From Hoeflea marina (lineage in GTDB: Bacteria > Pseudomonadota > Alphaproteobacteria > Rhizobiales > Rhizobiaceae): 64,000 nt of DNA. This document shows, piece by piece, positions 32,335 through 44,736 of the stretch. Below the pieces are notes generated by a model, which did no database searches, had not been told where the DNA came from, and saw only the letters and a program-made list of their open reading frames with translations. The DNA lies in the NCBI RefSeq assembly GCF_003182275.1, contig NZ_QGTR01000001.1, positions 222,033-286,032 on the forward strand, read 5' to 3'. Made by a program: the position numbers and the translations under genes. How positions within the stretch are numbered: the first letter of the stretch is position 1; every line of letters starts with the position of its first letter.

Positions 32335-35300
32335 TTGCCATTCGCTTCCGCCCAAATCCTGCGCATTCGGACAGAGTCCGGCCTTCCCGGTCCGGGCGCG
32401 GTCGAAACACTCGGACGCGCAACGTCCGCCGGCTTCGACGGCGTGTTGTGGCAGGGCGACTGGCCGCTCTTTGGCGCCGGTTCGCCGGACCCCGCGCCTC
32501 TCGTTGACGCGGCTAGGGCTGCGCAGCTGAATTCCCTCATCGACATCGATGTCACACGGTTTCCTCTCGACCATCCGCTGGTTCGGGATCACCCCAGGCT
32601 TTTTTCCGTCCGTCGCTCCGGGCAGGCCGATGGGCCTGTCGATCCACGCAAGCCCATGCCGCCGGCGGGAGAGGCGATCGCCAGGCTCACCCATCCCGAC
32701 GCGGTCGACCTGCTCGCGCCTTCGATCGCCGAGCGGCTCGCCGCGTTTACGGCCGCAGGAATTGGCGGCTTCCGCCTTCTCAACCCGGAACGCCTGGGTG
32801 GCCGCGTGCTGTCGCTGATCGCTGCCGAACTGGCCCGCAACGATGTGCAGACACTTGCTGCCCCCACGGCGGGACGGGGGTCTGCCGCGGCATTGGCAGC
32901 CGCTGGAATAGATTGTCTGGTGTCGCGGTTGGGCGGGTCCGACCTCCGGAGCGGACAGGCGTTCGGAGCGCTTGCTTTGGCGGACAGCGCGCCGGTGCTG
33001 GCCGAAATCGACGCGGAGCAGGCATTCCCCGCGCAGGATGCCGGTGGTCTCGACATGCTCATGCGCGCGGCTGCGGCGCTGGCCTCCGGCCTTATCGTCC
33101 CCGAAACCCTGCTTGCCGGGGGCCCAGCTGATTTCGCCCGGGCTGCCAAGGCGATAGCGCTTTCCCGGCAGGCCGCTCCCTACGACGGAACGGTACGGCG
33201 TCTGGCAGGGAGCGCCGGTCATCTGGTGATGCTGTCGCGCACCCGGAAGGGAGATGCGCGCGCGGCCCGTGGGGCTTTGCTGGTGCTGGTGAATGCCGGC
33301 CCGGCAGAAGCGGCCGCGCCGGAGAACGGACCGATCATTCAGCGCAGTGGAACGCCGCTCGACCTGGGCGACGCAGATCTGTCGCCGCTTGCGCCTGGTG
33401 AAGTGCGGCTGATCGAGCTTGCACCGGCCATGCCGATCATTGCCGCGGCCCCGCGCGAGCCGGAAGTGGAAATCACCACCGGCTGCGCTGCCGCTCCAAG
33501 GCTGGTCATTGAAGCCGTCTCGCCACGCGTGGAAGGCGGCGATTTCGCCGTCAAGCGGGTGGTCGGCGACACCGTCGCGGTCAGCGCCGCCGTGTTCGCC
33601 GATGGCCACGAGCAGCTTGCGGCGGAATTGCGCTGGCGCAGCCTCGACGGCCAGGACTGGCAGACGATGCGCATGCGCGCAGTGGGCAAGAATGATCTGT
33701 GGGGCGGCGAGTTTTCTCTCGAACGTCTCGGTCCCCATGAGTTCGTCATCGAGGCCTGGCTCGATCGGTTCGGCGGCTTCCGCCGCGATTTCGTCAAGAA
33801 GCTTGATGCGGGGGTTGCCCAGCCGGTGGATCACGCCGACGGACGAGCGCTCATCGAAATGGCCGCAGCGCGGGCAAGGGGAGCGGCCGGGGACGGATTG
33901 GACGCTGTTCTCGTGCGTCTCGACGCCGCCGCGTCGCCCGCTGACAGCGCGGCGATCCTGCTCGACGAAGAGCTGGCCGCGCTGATGGATGCGGCCGACG
34001 ACCGGCCGTTCCGCATCGTCTCCGGGCCGCAGCGCGTCGATGCCGAGCGGCTCGCCGCACGGTTCTCGAGCTGGTACGAGCTGTTTCCGCGCTCGATGAC
34101 CGCCGACAAATCGCAGCACGGGACGCTCTCCGACGTCATTCCGCATCTCGCCCGCATCCGCGACATGGGCTTCGACACGCTCTATTTCCCTCCGATCCAC
34201 CCGATCGGCCAGACCAACCGCAAGGGGCCGAACAACACGCTGACGCCCGAGCCGCACGATGTCGGCAGCCCCTATGCGATCGGCAGCCCCGATGGCGGCC
34301 ACGACGCCATCCACCCCGAGCTCGGCAGCTTCGAGGATTTCGACGCCCTCGTCGAGGCGGCCCGCGCACACGGGCTGGAGATCGCACTCGACTTCGCCAT
34401 CCAGGCCTCGCCCGACCATCCATGGCTCGGCGAGCATCCGGGTTGGTTCTCCTGGCGGCCGGACGGCTCGATGAAGTACGCCGAGAACCCGCCGAAGAAG
34501 TACCAGGACATCGTCAATCTCGATTTCTACGGCCCCGACGCCGTCCCTGACCTCTGGCTGGCGCTGCGCGACGTGGTGCTGTTGTGGATTGCCCATGGCG
34601 TCAAGACCTTCCGCGTCGACAACCCGCACACCAAGCCGCTGCCGTTCTGGGAGTGGATGATCGCCGACGTCCGACGAGAACATCCTGACGCGATCTTCCT
34701 CGCCGAAGCCTTCACCCGTCCGACGATGATGTATCGCCTGGCCAAGGTCGGCTTTTCCCAGAGCTACACCTACTTCACCTGGCGCGACGGCAAGCATGAA
34801 CTCATCGACTACATCACCGAATTGACCACGACCGAGCCGAGGGAATTCTACCGTCCGCATTTCTTCGTCAACACGCCGGATATCAACCCGGTGTTCCTGC
34901 AGAATTCCGGCCGTCCCGGCTTCCAGATCCGTGCGGTGCTGGCGGCGACGCTGTCGGGCCTGTTCGGCGTCTATTCAGGCTTCGAACTCTGCGAGGCCGC
35001 CGCCCTGCCGGGCCGGGAGGAGTATCTGGATTCGGAGAAATACGAGATCCGGCCCCGCGATCTCGCCCGGCCGGGCAACATCATCGCCGACATCACGCTG
35101 CTCAACCGGCTGCGTCGCGATCACCCGGCGCTTCAGACCCATCTCAACACCCGCTTCCACCTCGCCCACAACGACAACATGATCTGGTACGGCAAGCCGT
35201 CCCCGGATGGTGACGAGATGATCATGGTGATGGTCAGTCTCGATCCGCACCACGCCCAGGAAACCCATTTCGAGGTGCCGCTGTGGGAGTTCGGCCTGTC

Positions 35301-35439
35301 CGATACCGCCACCATCGCGGTGGAGGATCTGGCGCTCGGCTACCGCTTTGACTGGCACGGCAAGACCCAGTGGATCCGCATCACCCCGGATCTTCCATAC
35401 CGGATATGGCGCCTCAGCGCGCCGGGAGGACTCGCATGA
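32335..35439 (+). CDS. glgE: maltose-1-phosphate alpha-1,4-maltosyltransferase with extra N-terminal pseudo-amylase domain
   Basis: A 1,034-residue GlgE, which extends alpha-1,4-glucans from maltose-1-phosphate. About residues 370-1034 are the standard GH13_3 enzyme: N-domain (VSPRVEGGDFAVKRVVGDTV), ESWYELFPRS-like SSWYELFPRSM, TLYFPPIHPIGQTNRKG, nucleophile in FRVDNPHTKPLPFWEW, acid/base in FLAEAFTRP. Residues 1-370 are an additional barrel-like domain (AVETLGRATSAGFDGVLWQG, FPLDHPLVRDHPRLF) without GH13 catalytic motifs, seen in rhizobial GlgEs of about 1,000-1,100 residues but not in the ~700-residue mycobacterial form. The TTG start follows CGAGGAGAAA. It heads a seven-gene operon and overlaps the next gene (ATGA). 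Confidence 0.92.
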   Translation: MPFASAQILRIRTESGLPGPGAVETLGRATSAGFDGVLWQGDWPLFGAGSPDPAPLVDAARAAQLNSLIDIDVTRFPLDHPLVRDHPRLFSVRRSGQADGPVDPRKPMPPAGEAIARLTHPDAVDLLAPSIAERLAAFTAAGIGGFRLLNPERLGGRVLSLIAAELARNDVQTLAAPTAGRGSAAALAAAGIDCLVSRLGGSDLRSGQAFGALALADSAPVLAEIDAEQAFPAQDAGGLDMLMRAAAALASGLIVPETLLAGGPADFARAAKAIALSRQAAPYDGTVRRLAGSAGHLVMLSRTRKGDARAARGALLVLVNAGPAEAAAPENGPIIQRSGTPLDLGDADLSPLAPGEVRLIELAPAMPIIAAAPREPEVEITTGCAAAPRLVIEAVSPRVEGGDFAVKRVVGDTVAVSAAVFADGHEQLAAELRWRSLDGQDWQTMRMRAVGKNDLWGGEFSLERLGPHEFVIEAWLDRFGGFRRDFVKKLDAGVAQPVDHADGRALIEMAAARARGAAGDGLDAVLVRLDAAASPADSAAILLDEELAALMDAADDRPFRIVSGPQRVDAERLAARFSSWYELFPRSMTADKSQHGTLSDVIPHLARIRDMGFDTLYFPPIHPIGQTNRKGPNNTLTPEPHDVGSPYAIGSPDGGHDAIHPELGSFEDFDALVEAARAHGLEIALDFAIQASPDHPWLGEHPGWFSWRPDGSMKYAENPPKKYQDIVNLDFYGPDAVPDLWLALRDVVLLWIAHGVKTFRVDNPHTKPLPFWEWMIADVRREHPDAIFLAEAFTRPTMMYRLAKVGFSQSYTYFTWRDGKHELIDYITELTTTEPREFYRPHFFVNTPDINPVFLQNSGRPGFQIRAVLAATLSGLFGVYSGFELCEAAALPGREEYLDSEKYEIRPRDLARPGNIIADITLLNRLRRDHPALQTHLNTRFHLAHNDNMIWYGKPSPDGDEMIMVMVSLDPHHAQETHFEVPLWEFGLSDTATIAVEDLALGYRFDWHGKTQWIRITPDLPYRIWRLSAPGGLA

Positions 35440-38400
35440 ACCAGCCATCCCCATCACTCATCGCACCGGCCATCGTCACCGACATGAACGATCCGCTTTG
35501 GTACAAGGACGCCATCATCTACCAGGTGCACGTCAAGTCGTTCTTCGATTCCAACAATGACGGCATCGGCGACTTCGCCGGTCTCATGCAGAAGCTCGAT
35601 TATGTCGCCGAGCTTGGCGTCACCGCCATCTGGCTGCTGCCGTTCTATCCTTCGCCGCGCCGCGACGACGGCTACGACATCGCCGAATACTGCGCCGTCA
35701 GTCCCGACTACGGCACCATGGAAGAGGCCCGCGCCTTCATCGAGGCGGCGCACGCGCGCAACATCCGGGTCATCACCGAACTGGTCATCAACCACACCAG
35801 CGACCAGCATCCCTGGTTCCAGGCCGCCCGCAAGGCGCCCGCCGGCAGCCCCGAGCGGGACTTCTATGTCTGGTCAGACGACGACAAGCTCTATTCCGGC
35901 ACCCGCATCATCTTTCTCGACACCGAAAAATCGAACTGGACCTGGGACGAGGAGGCGGGCGCCTATTTCTGGCACCGTTTCTACTCGCACCAGCCAGACC
36001 TGAATTTCGACAATCCCGCCGTGCTCGAGCGGGTGCTGGAGGTGATGCATTTCTGGCTCGACGCCGGCATTGACGGGCTGCGCCTCGACGCGGTTCCCTA
36101 TCTGATCGAACGTGACGGCACCTCCAACGAGAACCTGCCCGAAACCCATGACGTTCTCAAACGCATCCGCGCCGACATGGACGCGCACTATCCCGGCCGG
36201 ATGCTGCTTGCGGAAGCCAATATGTGGCCGGAAGACACGCAGCAGTATTTCGGTGGAGCCGCCTGTGGCGAAAATGGCGTTGCGGCGGTGACCGACGAAT
36301 GCCAGATGGCGTTCCACTTCCCGCTGATGCCGCGCATGTACATGGCGGTGGCGCAGGAGGATCGCTTCCCGATCACCGACATCATGCGCCAGACACCGTC
36401 GATCCCGGAGGATGCACAATGGGCGATCTTCCTGCGCAACCACGACGAACTGACGCTGGAAATGGTCACCGACGCCGAGCGAGACTATCTCTGGAACACC
36501 TACGCGTCCGACAAGCGCGCCCGCATCAATCTCGGCATCCGCCGCCGGCTCGCCCCGCTGATGGAGCGCGACCGCGCGCGCATCGAGCTGATGAACGCGC
36601 TGCTCCTGACCATGCCCGGCACTCCCGTGCTCTATTACGGCGACGAGATCGGCATGGGCGACAACATCTTCCTCGGCGACCGTGACGGCGTGCGAACTCC
36701 GATGCAGTGGTCGCCTGACCGAAATGGCGGCTTCTCGCGGGCCGATCCAGCCTCGCTGACGCTGCCCACCATCCAGGATCCGCTTTACGGCTACGAGGCG
36801 GTCAATGTCGAGGCGCAGGAGCGGGACCGGCATTCGCTGCTCAACTGGGTCAAGCGCATGCTGGCGGTGCGCCGCGGCCACCAGGCCTTCGGTCGCGGGA
36901 CGCAGACATTCCTGCGTCCGCCCAACAGGCACATCCTCGCCTATCTGAGGGAGTATGAGGGAGAGTCCATTCTCTGCGTCGCCAATCTCGGCCGCACAGC
37001 GCAGGCGGTGGAACTGGACCTGCACGACTTCGAGGGCCGCACCCCGGTCGAGCTGACCGGCGGCGCCGCCTTTCCGAAGATCGGCCAGCTTCCCTATCTG
37101 CTGACGCTGCAGCCCTACGGCTTTCTCTGGTTCCAGCTGGCCAAGGGCGTTGACGCGCCGGAGTGGGCCTCGTCTGCGCCCGGCATCGAGATCGAGCGCC
37201 ACACCTTTGTGCTGCGTCCCGATCTCGGCGACATTGCGGACCCCGCAAACCGCGCTGTGCTGGAGCGTGACGTGCTTCCCGGCTACATTCCTCATCGCCG
37301 CTGGTTCGGCGGCAAGGACGAGCAGGTCTCGCGGATCTCGCTCATTCGGGCCATGCCGATGCCGGGCGCGGAAGACCTGCTCCTGGCTGAAATCAGGGTC
37401 GCCACAGCGGTAGGCGAGGCCATCTACACGCTGCCCCTCGGGATTGCCTGGGCCGATGGCCAGAACGGCCCCTACGCCTCCAACCTGGCAATCGCCCGGG
37501 TGCGCCGCGGACGCGATGTCGGCCTGCTGACCGACGGCTTCGCGCTGGCGCCCTTCGCCCGCTCCGTGCTGGGCGCCCTGCACGACGGCATCACCGTTGC
37601 CAGCGGCGAGGGCGAGATCCGATTTTCGGCGATGCCCGGCTTTGACATCGATCCCGATGTCGAGATCGAGTGGCTCGCGGCCGAGCAGTCCAATTCCACG
37701 ATGGTGCTGGGCCAAAAGGCCGTGCTCAAGTTGCTGCGCAAGGTGGCCCCGGGCGTCCATCCAGACGTGGAGATGGTGCGCCATCTCTCCGACCATGGTT
37801 ACGCCAATGTCCCGCCGATGCTGGGCACGGTCACGCGCACGGACGGCGGAGAGGAAACGCTGCTGATGCTGGTTCAGGCCTTCGTCTACAATCAGGGTGA
37901 CGGCTGGCAGTGGACGCAGAACTTCCTCGGCAGGCTTGCCACCGACACCGAGGCGAGCTTCTCGAACTACGAGCACTTCGCCGCCAATCTCGGCCGCCGT
38001 CTGGCGGAAATGCACGATGTGCTGGCCCTGCCGAGCGACAATCCGGATTTCTTCCCCGAGGCGGTGACACTGGAGGAGGCCGACAAGCTTGGCGGGCGCA
38101 TCAAGGGCCAGGTGGACAAGGCCCTGGGGCAGTTGCGCGGCTCCACTCTGGACGAGGCGGCCGCCGAAGCCGCCCGTTATCTCTTCGACCGCCGCGATGA
38201 GCTCATCGGCCGCATCGGCAGCGTCGTGCGCCGCGCTGTCGATCGCAAGCGCACCCGCATCCATGGCGACCTGCATCTGGGCCAGGTGCTCGTCACCGGC
38301 AACGACGTCATGTTCATCGACTTCGAGGGTGAGCCCACGCGGCCGATCACTGAGCGGCGTGGCAGGGATCTGGCGCTGCGCGACGTCGCCGGCATGATGC

Positions 38401-38744
38401 GGTCCTTCGATTATGCCGCAGCCGTGGCCGAGCGCACCCGCCCCGGCGGCGTCGAGCCGTGGGGCGATGACGGCGCGGAGGCCTTCCGGGTGGCCGCCAA
38501 GCGGGCGTTTCTGGCCGGCTACCAACACATCGAACAGGATGCCGAAGCAGAAGCCGCCGGCGACAAGGCGGGTGATTTGCCCGCTGCCGTCGCCGAGGTC
38601 GATCCGCTTCTCGACCTCTTCATCATCGAGAAGGCGGCCTACGAAGTCATCTATGAAGCGGCCAACCGCCCGGACTGGATCGGCGTCCCCGTCGCCGGCC
38701 TGGCGCGGGCCGTCCGCCGCCTGCTGGCAGGGGAAGTGCAATGA
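35436..38744 (+). CDS. treS: trehalose synthase - maltokinase fusion
   Basis: A 1,102-residue bifunctional enzyme. Residues about 20-570: trehalose synthase of GH13_16 ([20 protein letters not shown], nucleophile in [38 protein letters not shown]). Residues about 600-1102: maltokinase ([29 protein letters not shown], catalytic [13 protein letters not shown] and [11 protein letters not shown]). It isomerises trehalose to maltose and phosphorylates it to the GlgE donor maltose-1-phosphate, so fusing the two steps channels maltose. The ATG overlaps the glgE stop and follows GGGAGGA; its stop overlaps glgB. Confidence 0.95.
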   Translation: MNQPSPSLIAPAIVTDMNDPLWYKDAIIYQVHVKSFFDSNNDGIGDFAGLMQKLDYVAELGVTAIWLLPFYPSPRRDDGYDIAEYCAVSPDYGTMEEARAFIEAAHARNIRVITELVINHTSDQHPWFQAARKAPAGSPERDFYVWSDDDKLYSGTRIIFLDTEKSNWTWDEEAGAYFWHRFYSHQPDLNFDNPAVLERVLEVMHFWLDAGIDGLRLDAVPYLIERDGTSNENLPETHDVLKRIRADMDAHYPGRMLLAEANMWPEDTQQYFGGAACGENGVAAVTDECQMAFHFPLMPRMYMAVAQEDRFPITDIMRQTPSIPEDAQWAIFLRNHDELTLEMVTDAERDYLWNTYASDKRARINLGIRRRLAPLMERDRARIELMNALLLTMPGTPVLYYGDEIGMGDNIFLGDRDGVRTPMQWSPDRNGGFSRADPASLTLPTIQDPLYGYEAVNVEAQERDRHSLLNWVKRMLAVRRGHQAFGRGTQTFLRPPNRHILAYLREYEGESILCVANLGRTAQAVELDLHDFEGRTPVELTGGAAFPKIGQLPYLLTLQPYGFLWFQLAKGVDAPEWASSAPGIEIERHTFVLRPDLGDIADPANRAVLERDVLPGYIPHRRWFGGKDEQVSRISLIRAMPMPGAEDLLLAEIRVATAVGEAIYTLPLGIAWADGQNGPYASNLAIARVRRGRDVGLLTDGFALAPFARSVLGALHDGITVASGEGEIRFSAMPGFDIDPDVEIEWLAAEQSNSTMVLGQKAVLKLLRKVAPGVHPDVEMVRHLSDHGYANVPPMLGTVTRTDGGEETLLMLVQAFVYNQGDGWQWTQNFLGRLATDTEASFSNYEHFAANLGRRLAEMHDVLALPSDNPDFFPEAVTLEEADKLGGRIKGQVDKALGQLRGSTLDEAAAEAARYLFDRRDELIGRIGSVVRRAVDRKRTRIHGDLHLGQVLVTGNDVMFIDFEGEPTRPITERRGRDLALRDVAGMMRSFDYAAAVAERTRPGGVEPWGDDGAEAFRVAAKRAFLAGYQHIEQDAEAEAAGDKAGDLPAAVAEVDPLLDLFIIEKAAYEVIYEAANRPDWIGVPVAGLARAVRRLLAGEVQ

Positions 38745-40932
38745 TTGCCGATGACGCCATTCTGGAAGCGGCCGCCGCCGCATTGCTGCAAGGACGGCTC
38801 GATGATCCCTTCGCGCTGCTCGGCGCCCACGGTTCCGGCGAGAGCCGGGTGGTGCGGAGCTTCCAGCCCGGCGCCGAAAAGGTGGCGCTGGTGGCACGCG
38901 ACGGGGGGGGAAGCCTGGGAGAACTGCAGCAGACGGCACCGGGTTTCTTCACCGGAAGCATCCCCGACAACCGGCCCTATCTCCTCAGCATCACCTGGCC
39001 GGGGGACGCCATCCAGGAAACCGAGGACCCGTACAGCTTCGGCTTCGTCCTCGGCGATCTCGACCTGCACCTGTTTTCCGAAGGCCGGCACCTCGACCTC
39101 GCCCGGGTCTTCGGCGCTCAGCCGACAACGATGGAAGGCATTGCGGGCGTCGCCTTTTCGGTCTGGGCGCCCAACGCCCGCCGGGTTTCCGTAGTCGGCG
39201 ACTTCAACACCTGGGACGGCCGTCGTCACCCGATGCGGCTCCGTCACCAAGCCGGCGTCTGGGAACTCTTCGTGCCGCGGCTGGGCCCGGGCGCGCGCTA
39301 CAAGTTCGAGATCGCCGGCCGCGACGGCAGCATGCTGCAGAAGGCCGATCCGATGGCCCGCCAGACCGAGGCGCCGCCGGCAACTGCGTCGGTGGTGGCA
39401 GTCCGCCCCGACTACAAGTGGCACGACGACGACTGGATGGAGGAGCGCGCCCGCCGCCAGGCAGAGGACGCGCCGATCTCCGTCTATGAGGTACATGCAG
39501 GCTCCTGGATGAAGCCGGAAGGCGAGGGCGATCGCGCGCTCGACTGGCGCGCCCTGACCGAGCGGCTCATTCCCTATGTCGCCGAAATGGGATTCACCCA
39601 TGTCGAGCTGCTGCCGATCATGGAACATCCCTTCGGCGGCTCGTGGGGCTACCAGCCGCTGTCACAGTTCGCCCCATCGGCGCGTTTCGGCCGGCCGGAG
39701 GATTTTGCGCGCTTCGTCGATTCATGCCATCGCGAGGGCATCGGCGTCATACTCGACTGGGTACCCGCGCATTTCCCGACCGATGCCCATGGCCTGGCCC
39801 ATTTCGACGGCAGCCATCTCTACGAACACGGCGATCCGCGCGAGGGGTTCCACCAGGACTGGAACACACTGATCTACAATCTCGGCCGCCGCGAGGTCTC
39901 GGGCTTCCTGCTTGCCTCGGCGATCTGGTGGCTGGAGGTCTTTCATGTCGACGGGCTTCGCGTCGATGCGGTGGCCTCGATGCTCTACCGCGACTACAGC
40001 CGCAAGCACGGCGAGTGGGTTCCCAATCAGTATGGCGGCCGCGAGAACCTGGAATCGGTGGCCTTCCTCAAGCGGATGAACGCCATAGTCGCAGAACGCT
40101 GTCCCGGTGCGATCACCATCGCGGAAGAATCCACCGCCTGGCCCGGCGTGTCCGCTCCGGTCGCCGAGGGTGGACTCGGCTTCAGCTACAAGTGGAACAT
40201 GGGCTGGATGCACGACACGCTCAACTATATCGAGCGCGACCCGCTCTACCGCCGCTGGCACCAGGGCGAGCTGACGTTCCCGATGGTCTACGCCTATTCG
40301 GAACGGTACATCCTGCCGATCAGCCACGACGAGGTGGTCCACGGCAAGGGCTCCCTGTGGAACAAGATGCCCGGCGACCGCTGGCGCAAGTTCGCCAATC
40401 TGCGGCTCTATCTGTCACTGCTGTGGACCCATCCCGGCCGCAAGCTGCTGTTCATGGGATCGGAGCTCGGCATGGAAACCGAGTGGAATCACGACCAGGC
40501 GCTGCCATGGCACCTGCTCGACAAGCCGGAACATGCAGCCATCCAGACGCTGGTGCGCGATCTCAACCGGCACTACGTCGCCGAATCTTCGCTGCATCAA
40601 CGGGATTCCGATCCCACCGGCTTCCATTGGCTGGTGGCCGATGATTCCGACAACAGTGTCTTCGCCTTCCTCCGTTACGGCGACGGCAAGCCGGTGGCGG
40701 TCGTTCTCAACATGACGCCGCAGACGCACCAGGCCTACCGGATCGGGTTGCCGCAGCCGGGGACCTGGAGCGAAATCCTCAATTCCGATGCCGCTCGCTA
40801 TGGCGGCGCCAACATCGGCAACGGCGGCGACGTCTTTGCCGGCGACCAACCCATGCACGGCCAGCCCTTTTCGGCCGATATCACCCTCCCACCGCTCGGC
40901 GCCATCCTCCTGCGCCATCAAGGATCACGCAA

Positions 40933-40936
<4 letters not shown>
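38741..40936 (+). CDS. glgB: 1,4-alpha-glucan branching enzyme
   Basis: A 731-residue GH13_9 branching enzyme. The N-terminal CBM48 module precedes [11 protein letters not shown] (as [11 protein letters not shown]), [18 protein letters not shown], nucleophile in [17 protein letters not shown], acid in [10 protein letters not shown] and the transition-state His in [14 protein letters not shown]. Length is typical. It adds alpha-1,6 branches to the glucan made by GlgE. It overlaps treS at its start (ATGA) and glgX at its end (TTGA). Confidence 0.95.
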
Positions 40937-43035
<2,099 letters not shown>

Positions 43036-44736
43036 ATGCTGTGGGGCCCGCAGCTCACCGTCGATGGCAAGGCCCGGTTCCGGCTGTGGGCGCCGGACCG
43101 GGACGATGTTGACCTCGAACTGGTCGACGACGTGACCCTGCCGATGGCACGGGACGCGGACGGGTGGTTCGAGATCGAGACGGCGGCCCCGCCCGGCACT
43201 TGCTACCGGTTCCGGCTGGATGACGATCTGGCCGTGCCCGATCCTGCCTCGCGGCTGCAGTCCGGCGGTGTCCATGCCTGGAGCGTGGTCACCGACCCGG
43301 AGGCCTATCGCTGGACCTCGACAGCCTGGCGCGGGCGGCCCTGGGAGGAGGCGGTGATCCTCGAACTGCATGTCGGCGCGCTGGGCGGGTTCGCGGGCGT
43401 CGCCCACCATCTCGAACACTGGCTCACCCTCGGCATCACGGCCATCGAGCTGATGCCGGTCGGCGATTTCGGCGGCAGCCGCAATTGGGGCTATGACGGG
43501 GTGCTTCCCTATGCGGTGGCCGAGAGCTACGGCTCGCCCGATGAGCTCAAGGCGCTCATCGACCGGGCTCACGGGCTCGGGATGATGGTCATGCTCGATG
43601 TGGTTTACAACCATTTCGGGCCGGACGGGAATTATCTCGGCGCCTATGCGGCGGGGTTCTTCGATGACAGCGCGCACACGCCGTGGGGCGGCGCGGTGGC
43701 GGTTCTGCGCGAACCGGTCAGGCGCTACTTCATCGACAATGCGCTGATGTGGCTGGACGAATATCGATTCGACGGTCTGCGCTTCGATGCGGTGCATGCC
43801 ATCGGCAATGTCGAATTCCTTGATCTGATGGCGGCCGAAATCCGCGCGGCGCTGCCCGACAGGCAGATCCATCTGGTGCTCGAGAACGAGCACAACGATT
43901 CCGACCGGCTGCTGCCCGGCCAGTATGACGCGCAGTGGAACGACGACTTCCACAATGTGCTGCATGTGCTCCTGACCGGCGAGACCGAGGCCTACTACGC
44001 CGCCTTCGCCGACGATCCCACCGCCATGCTGGCGCGCTGCCTGGAGCAGGGGTTCATCTATCAGGGCGAGGATTCGGGCCACGGCCCGCGCGGCAAGCCC
44101 AGTGCCCATCTCGAGGCCACCCGCTTTGTCGCCTTTCTGCAGAACCATGACCAGATCGGCAACCGGGCAATGGGCGAGAGGCTCACGCATCTGACGGATG
44201 CGGCGCGGCTGCGCGCCGCGGTGGCGCTGCTGCTCCTGTCGCCGCAAATCCCGATGCTGTTCATGGGCGAGGAGACCGGAAGCCATTCCCCGTTTCTCTT
44301 CTTCACCGACTTCCATGACGAACTGGCCGATGCGGTCCGCACCGGGCGGCGGGCGGAATTCTCGCGCTTCTCCGCCTTCTCGGATCCCGAGGTTCGGGAG
44401 CGCATCCCCGATCCGAACGACCACGCCACATTTCGCGCCTCTGCGCCGCAGCCCGGCCCGCAAGCGGCGCAGTGGCTGAGCTTCTACGGCGACCTGATCG
44501 CGCTGCGCCACCGCCACATCGTGCCGCGTCTCAAGGGCGCGCGCGGGCTCCGCGCGGAGGTGCTGGGAGAGGGGGCGGTGTCGGCCAGCTGGCGGATGGC
44601 GGACGGCTCGACCCTGTCCATCGCCCTCAATCTCGGCGGCGAGCCGGTAGCGTTTCCTCGCGCCGATGGCGTCATTGTCTTCTCGCTTGGCGAGGCCGGC
44701 GCGCCTGCCAGCTTTGCCGCCAGGCTGGCCCGGTGA
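43036..44736 (+). CDS. treZ: maltooligosyltrehalose trehalohydrolase
   Basis: A 566-residue GH13_10 enzyme that cuts trehalose from maltooligosyltrehalose. Motifs: AVILELHVGALGGFAGVA (as EAVILELHVGALG), ELMPVGDFGGSRNWGYDGVL, VVYNHFGPDGNYL, nucleophile in GLRFDAVHAI, acid in HLVLENEHND and FLQNHDQIGNRAMGERL. The ATG immediately follows the glgX stop. Its TGA overlaps the GTG of malQ. With TreY it recycles glucan to trehalose. Confidence 0.94.
   Translation: MLWGPQLTVDGKARFRLWAPDRDDVDLELVDDVTLPMARDADGWFEIETAAPPGTCYRFRLDDDLAVPDPASRLQSGGVHAWSVVTDPEAYRWTSTAWRGRPWEEAVILELHVGALGGFAGVAHHLEHWLTLGITAIELMPVGDFGGSRNWGYDGVLPYAVAESYGSPDELKALIDRAHGLGMMVMLDVVYNHFGPDGNYLGAYAAGFFDDSAHTPWGGAVAVLREPVRRYFIDNALMWLDEYRFDGLRFDAVHAIGNVEFLDLMAAEIRAALPDRQIHLVLENEHNDSDRLLPGQYDAQWNDDFHNVLHVLLTGETEAYYAAFADDPTAMLARCLEQGFIYQGEDSGHGPRGKPSAHLEATRFVAFLQNHDQIGNRAMGERLTHLTDAARLRAAVALLLLSPQIPMLFMGEETGSHSPFLFFTDFHDELADAVRTGRRAEFSRFSAFSDPEVRERIPDPNDHATFRASAPQPGPQAAQWLSFYGDLIALRHRHIVPRLKGARGLRAEVLGEGAVSASWRMADGSTLSIALNLGGEPVAFPRADGVIVFSLGEAGAPASFAARLAR

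Noticed and set aside
35874..38939. 1,021-codon antisense frame over treS-mak
   Set aside because: No recognisable domain; sense strand encodes TreS and maltokinase with intact catalytic residues.
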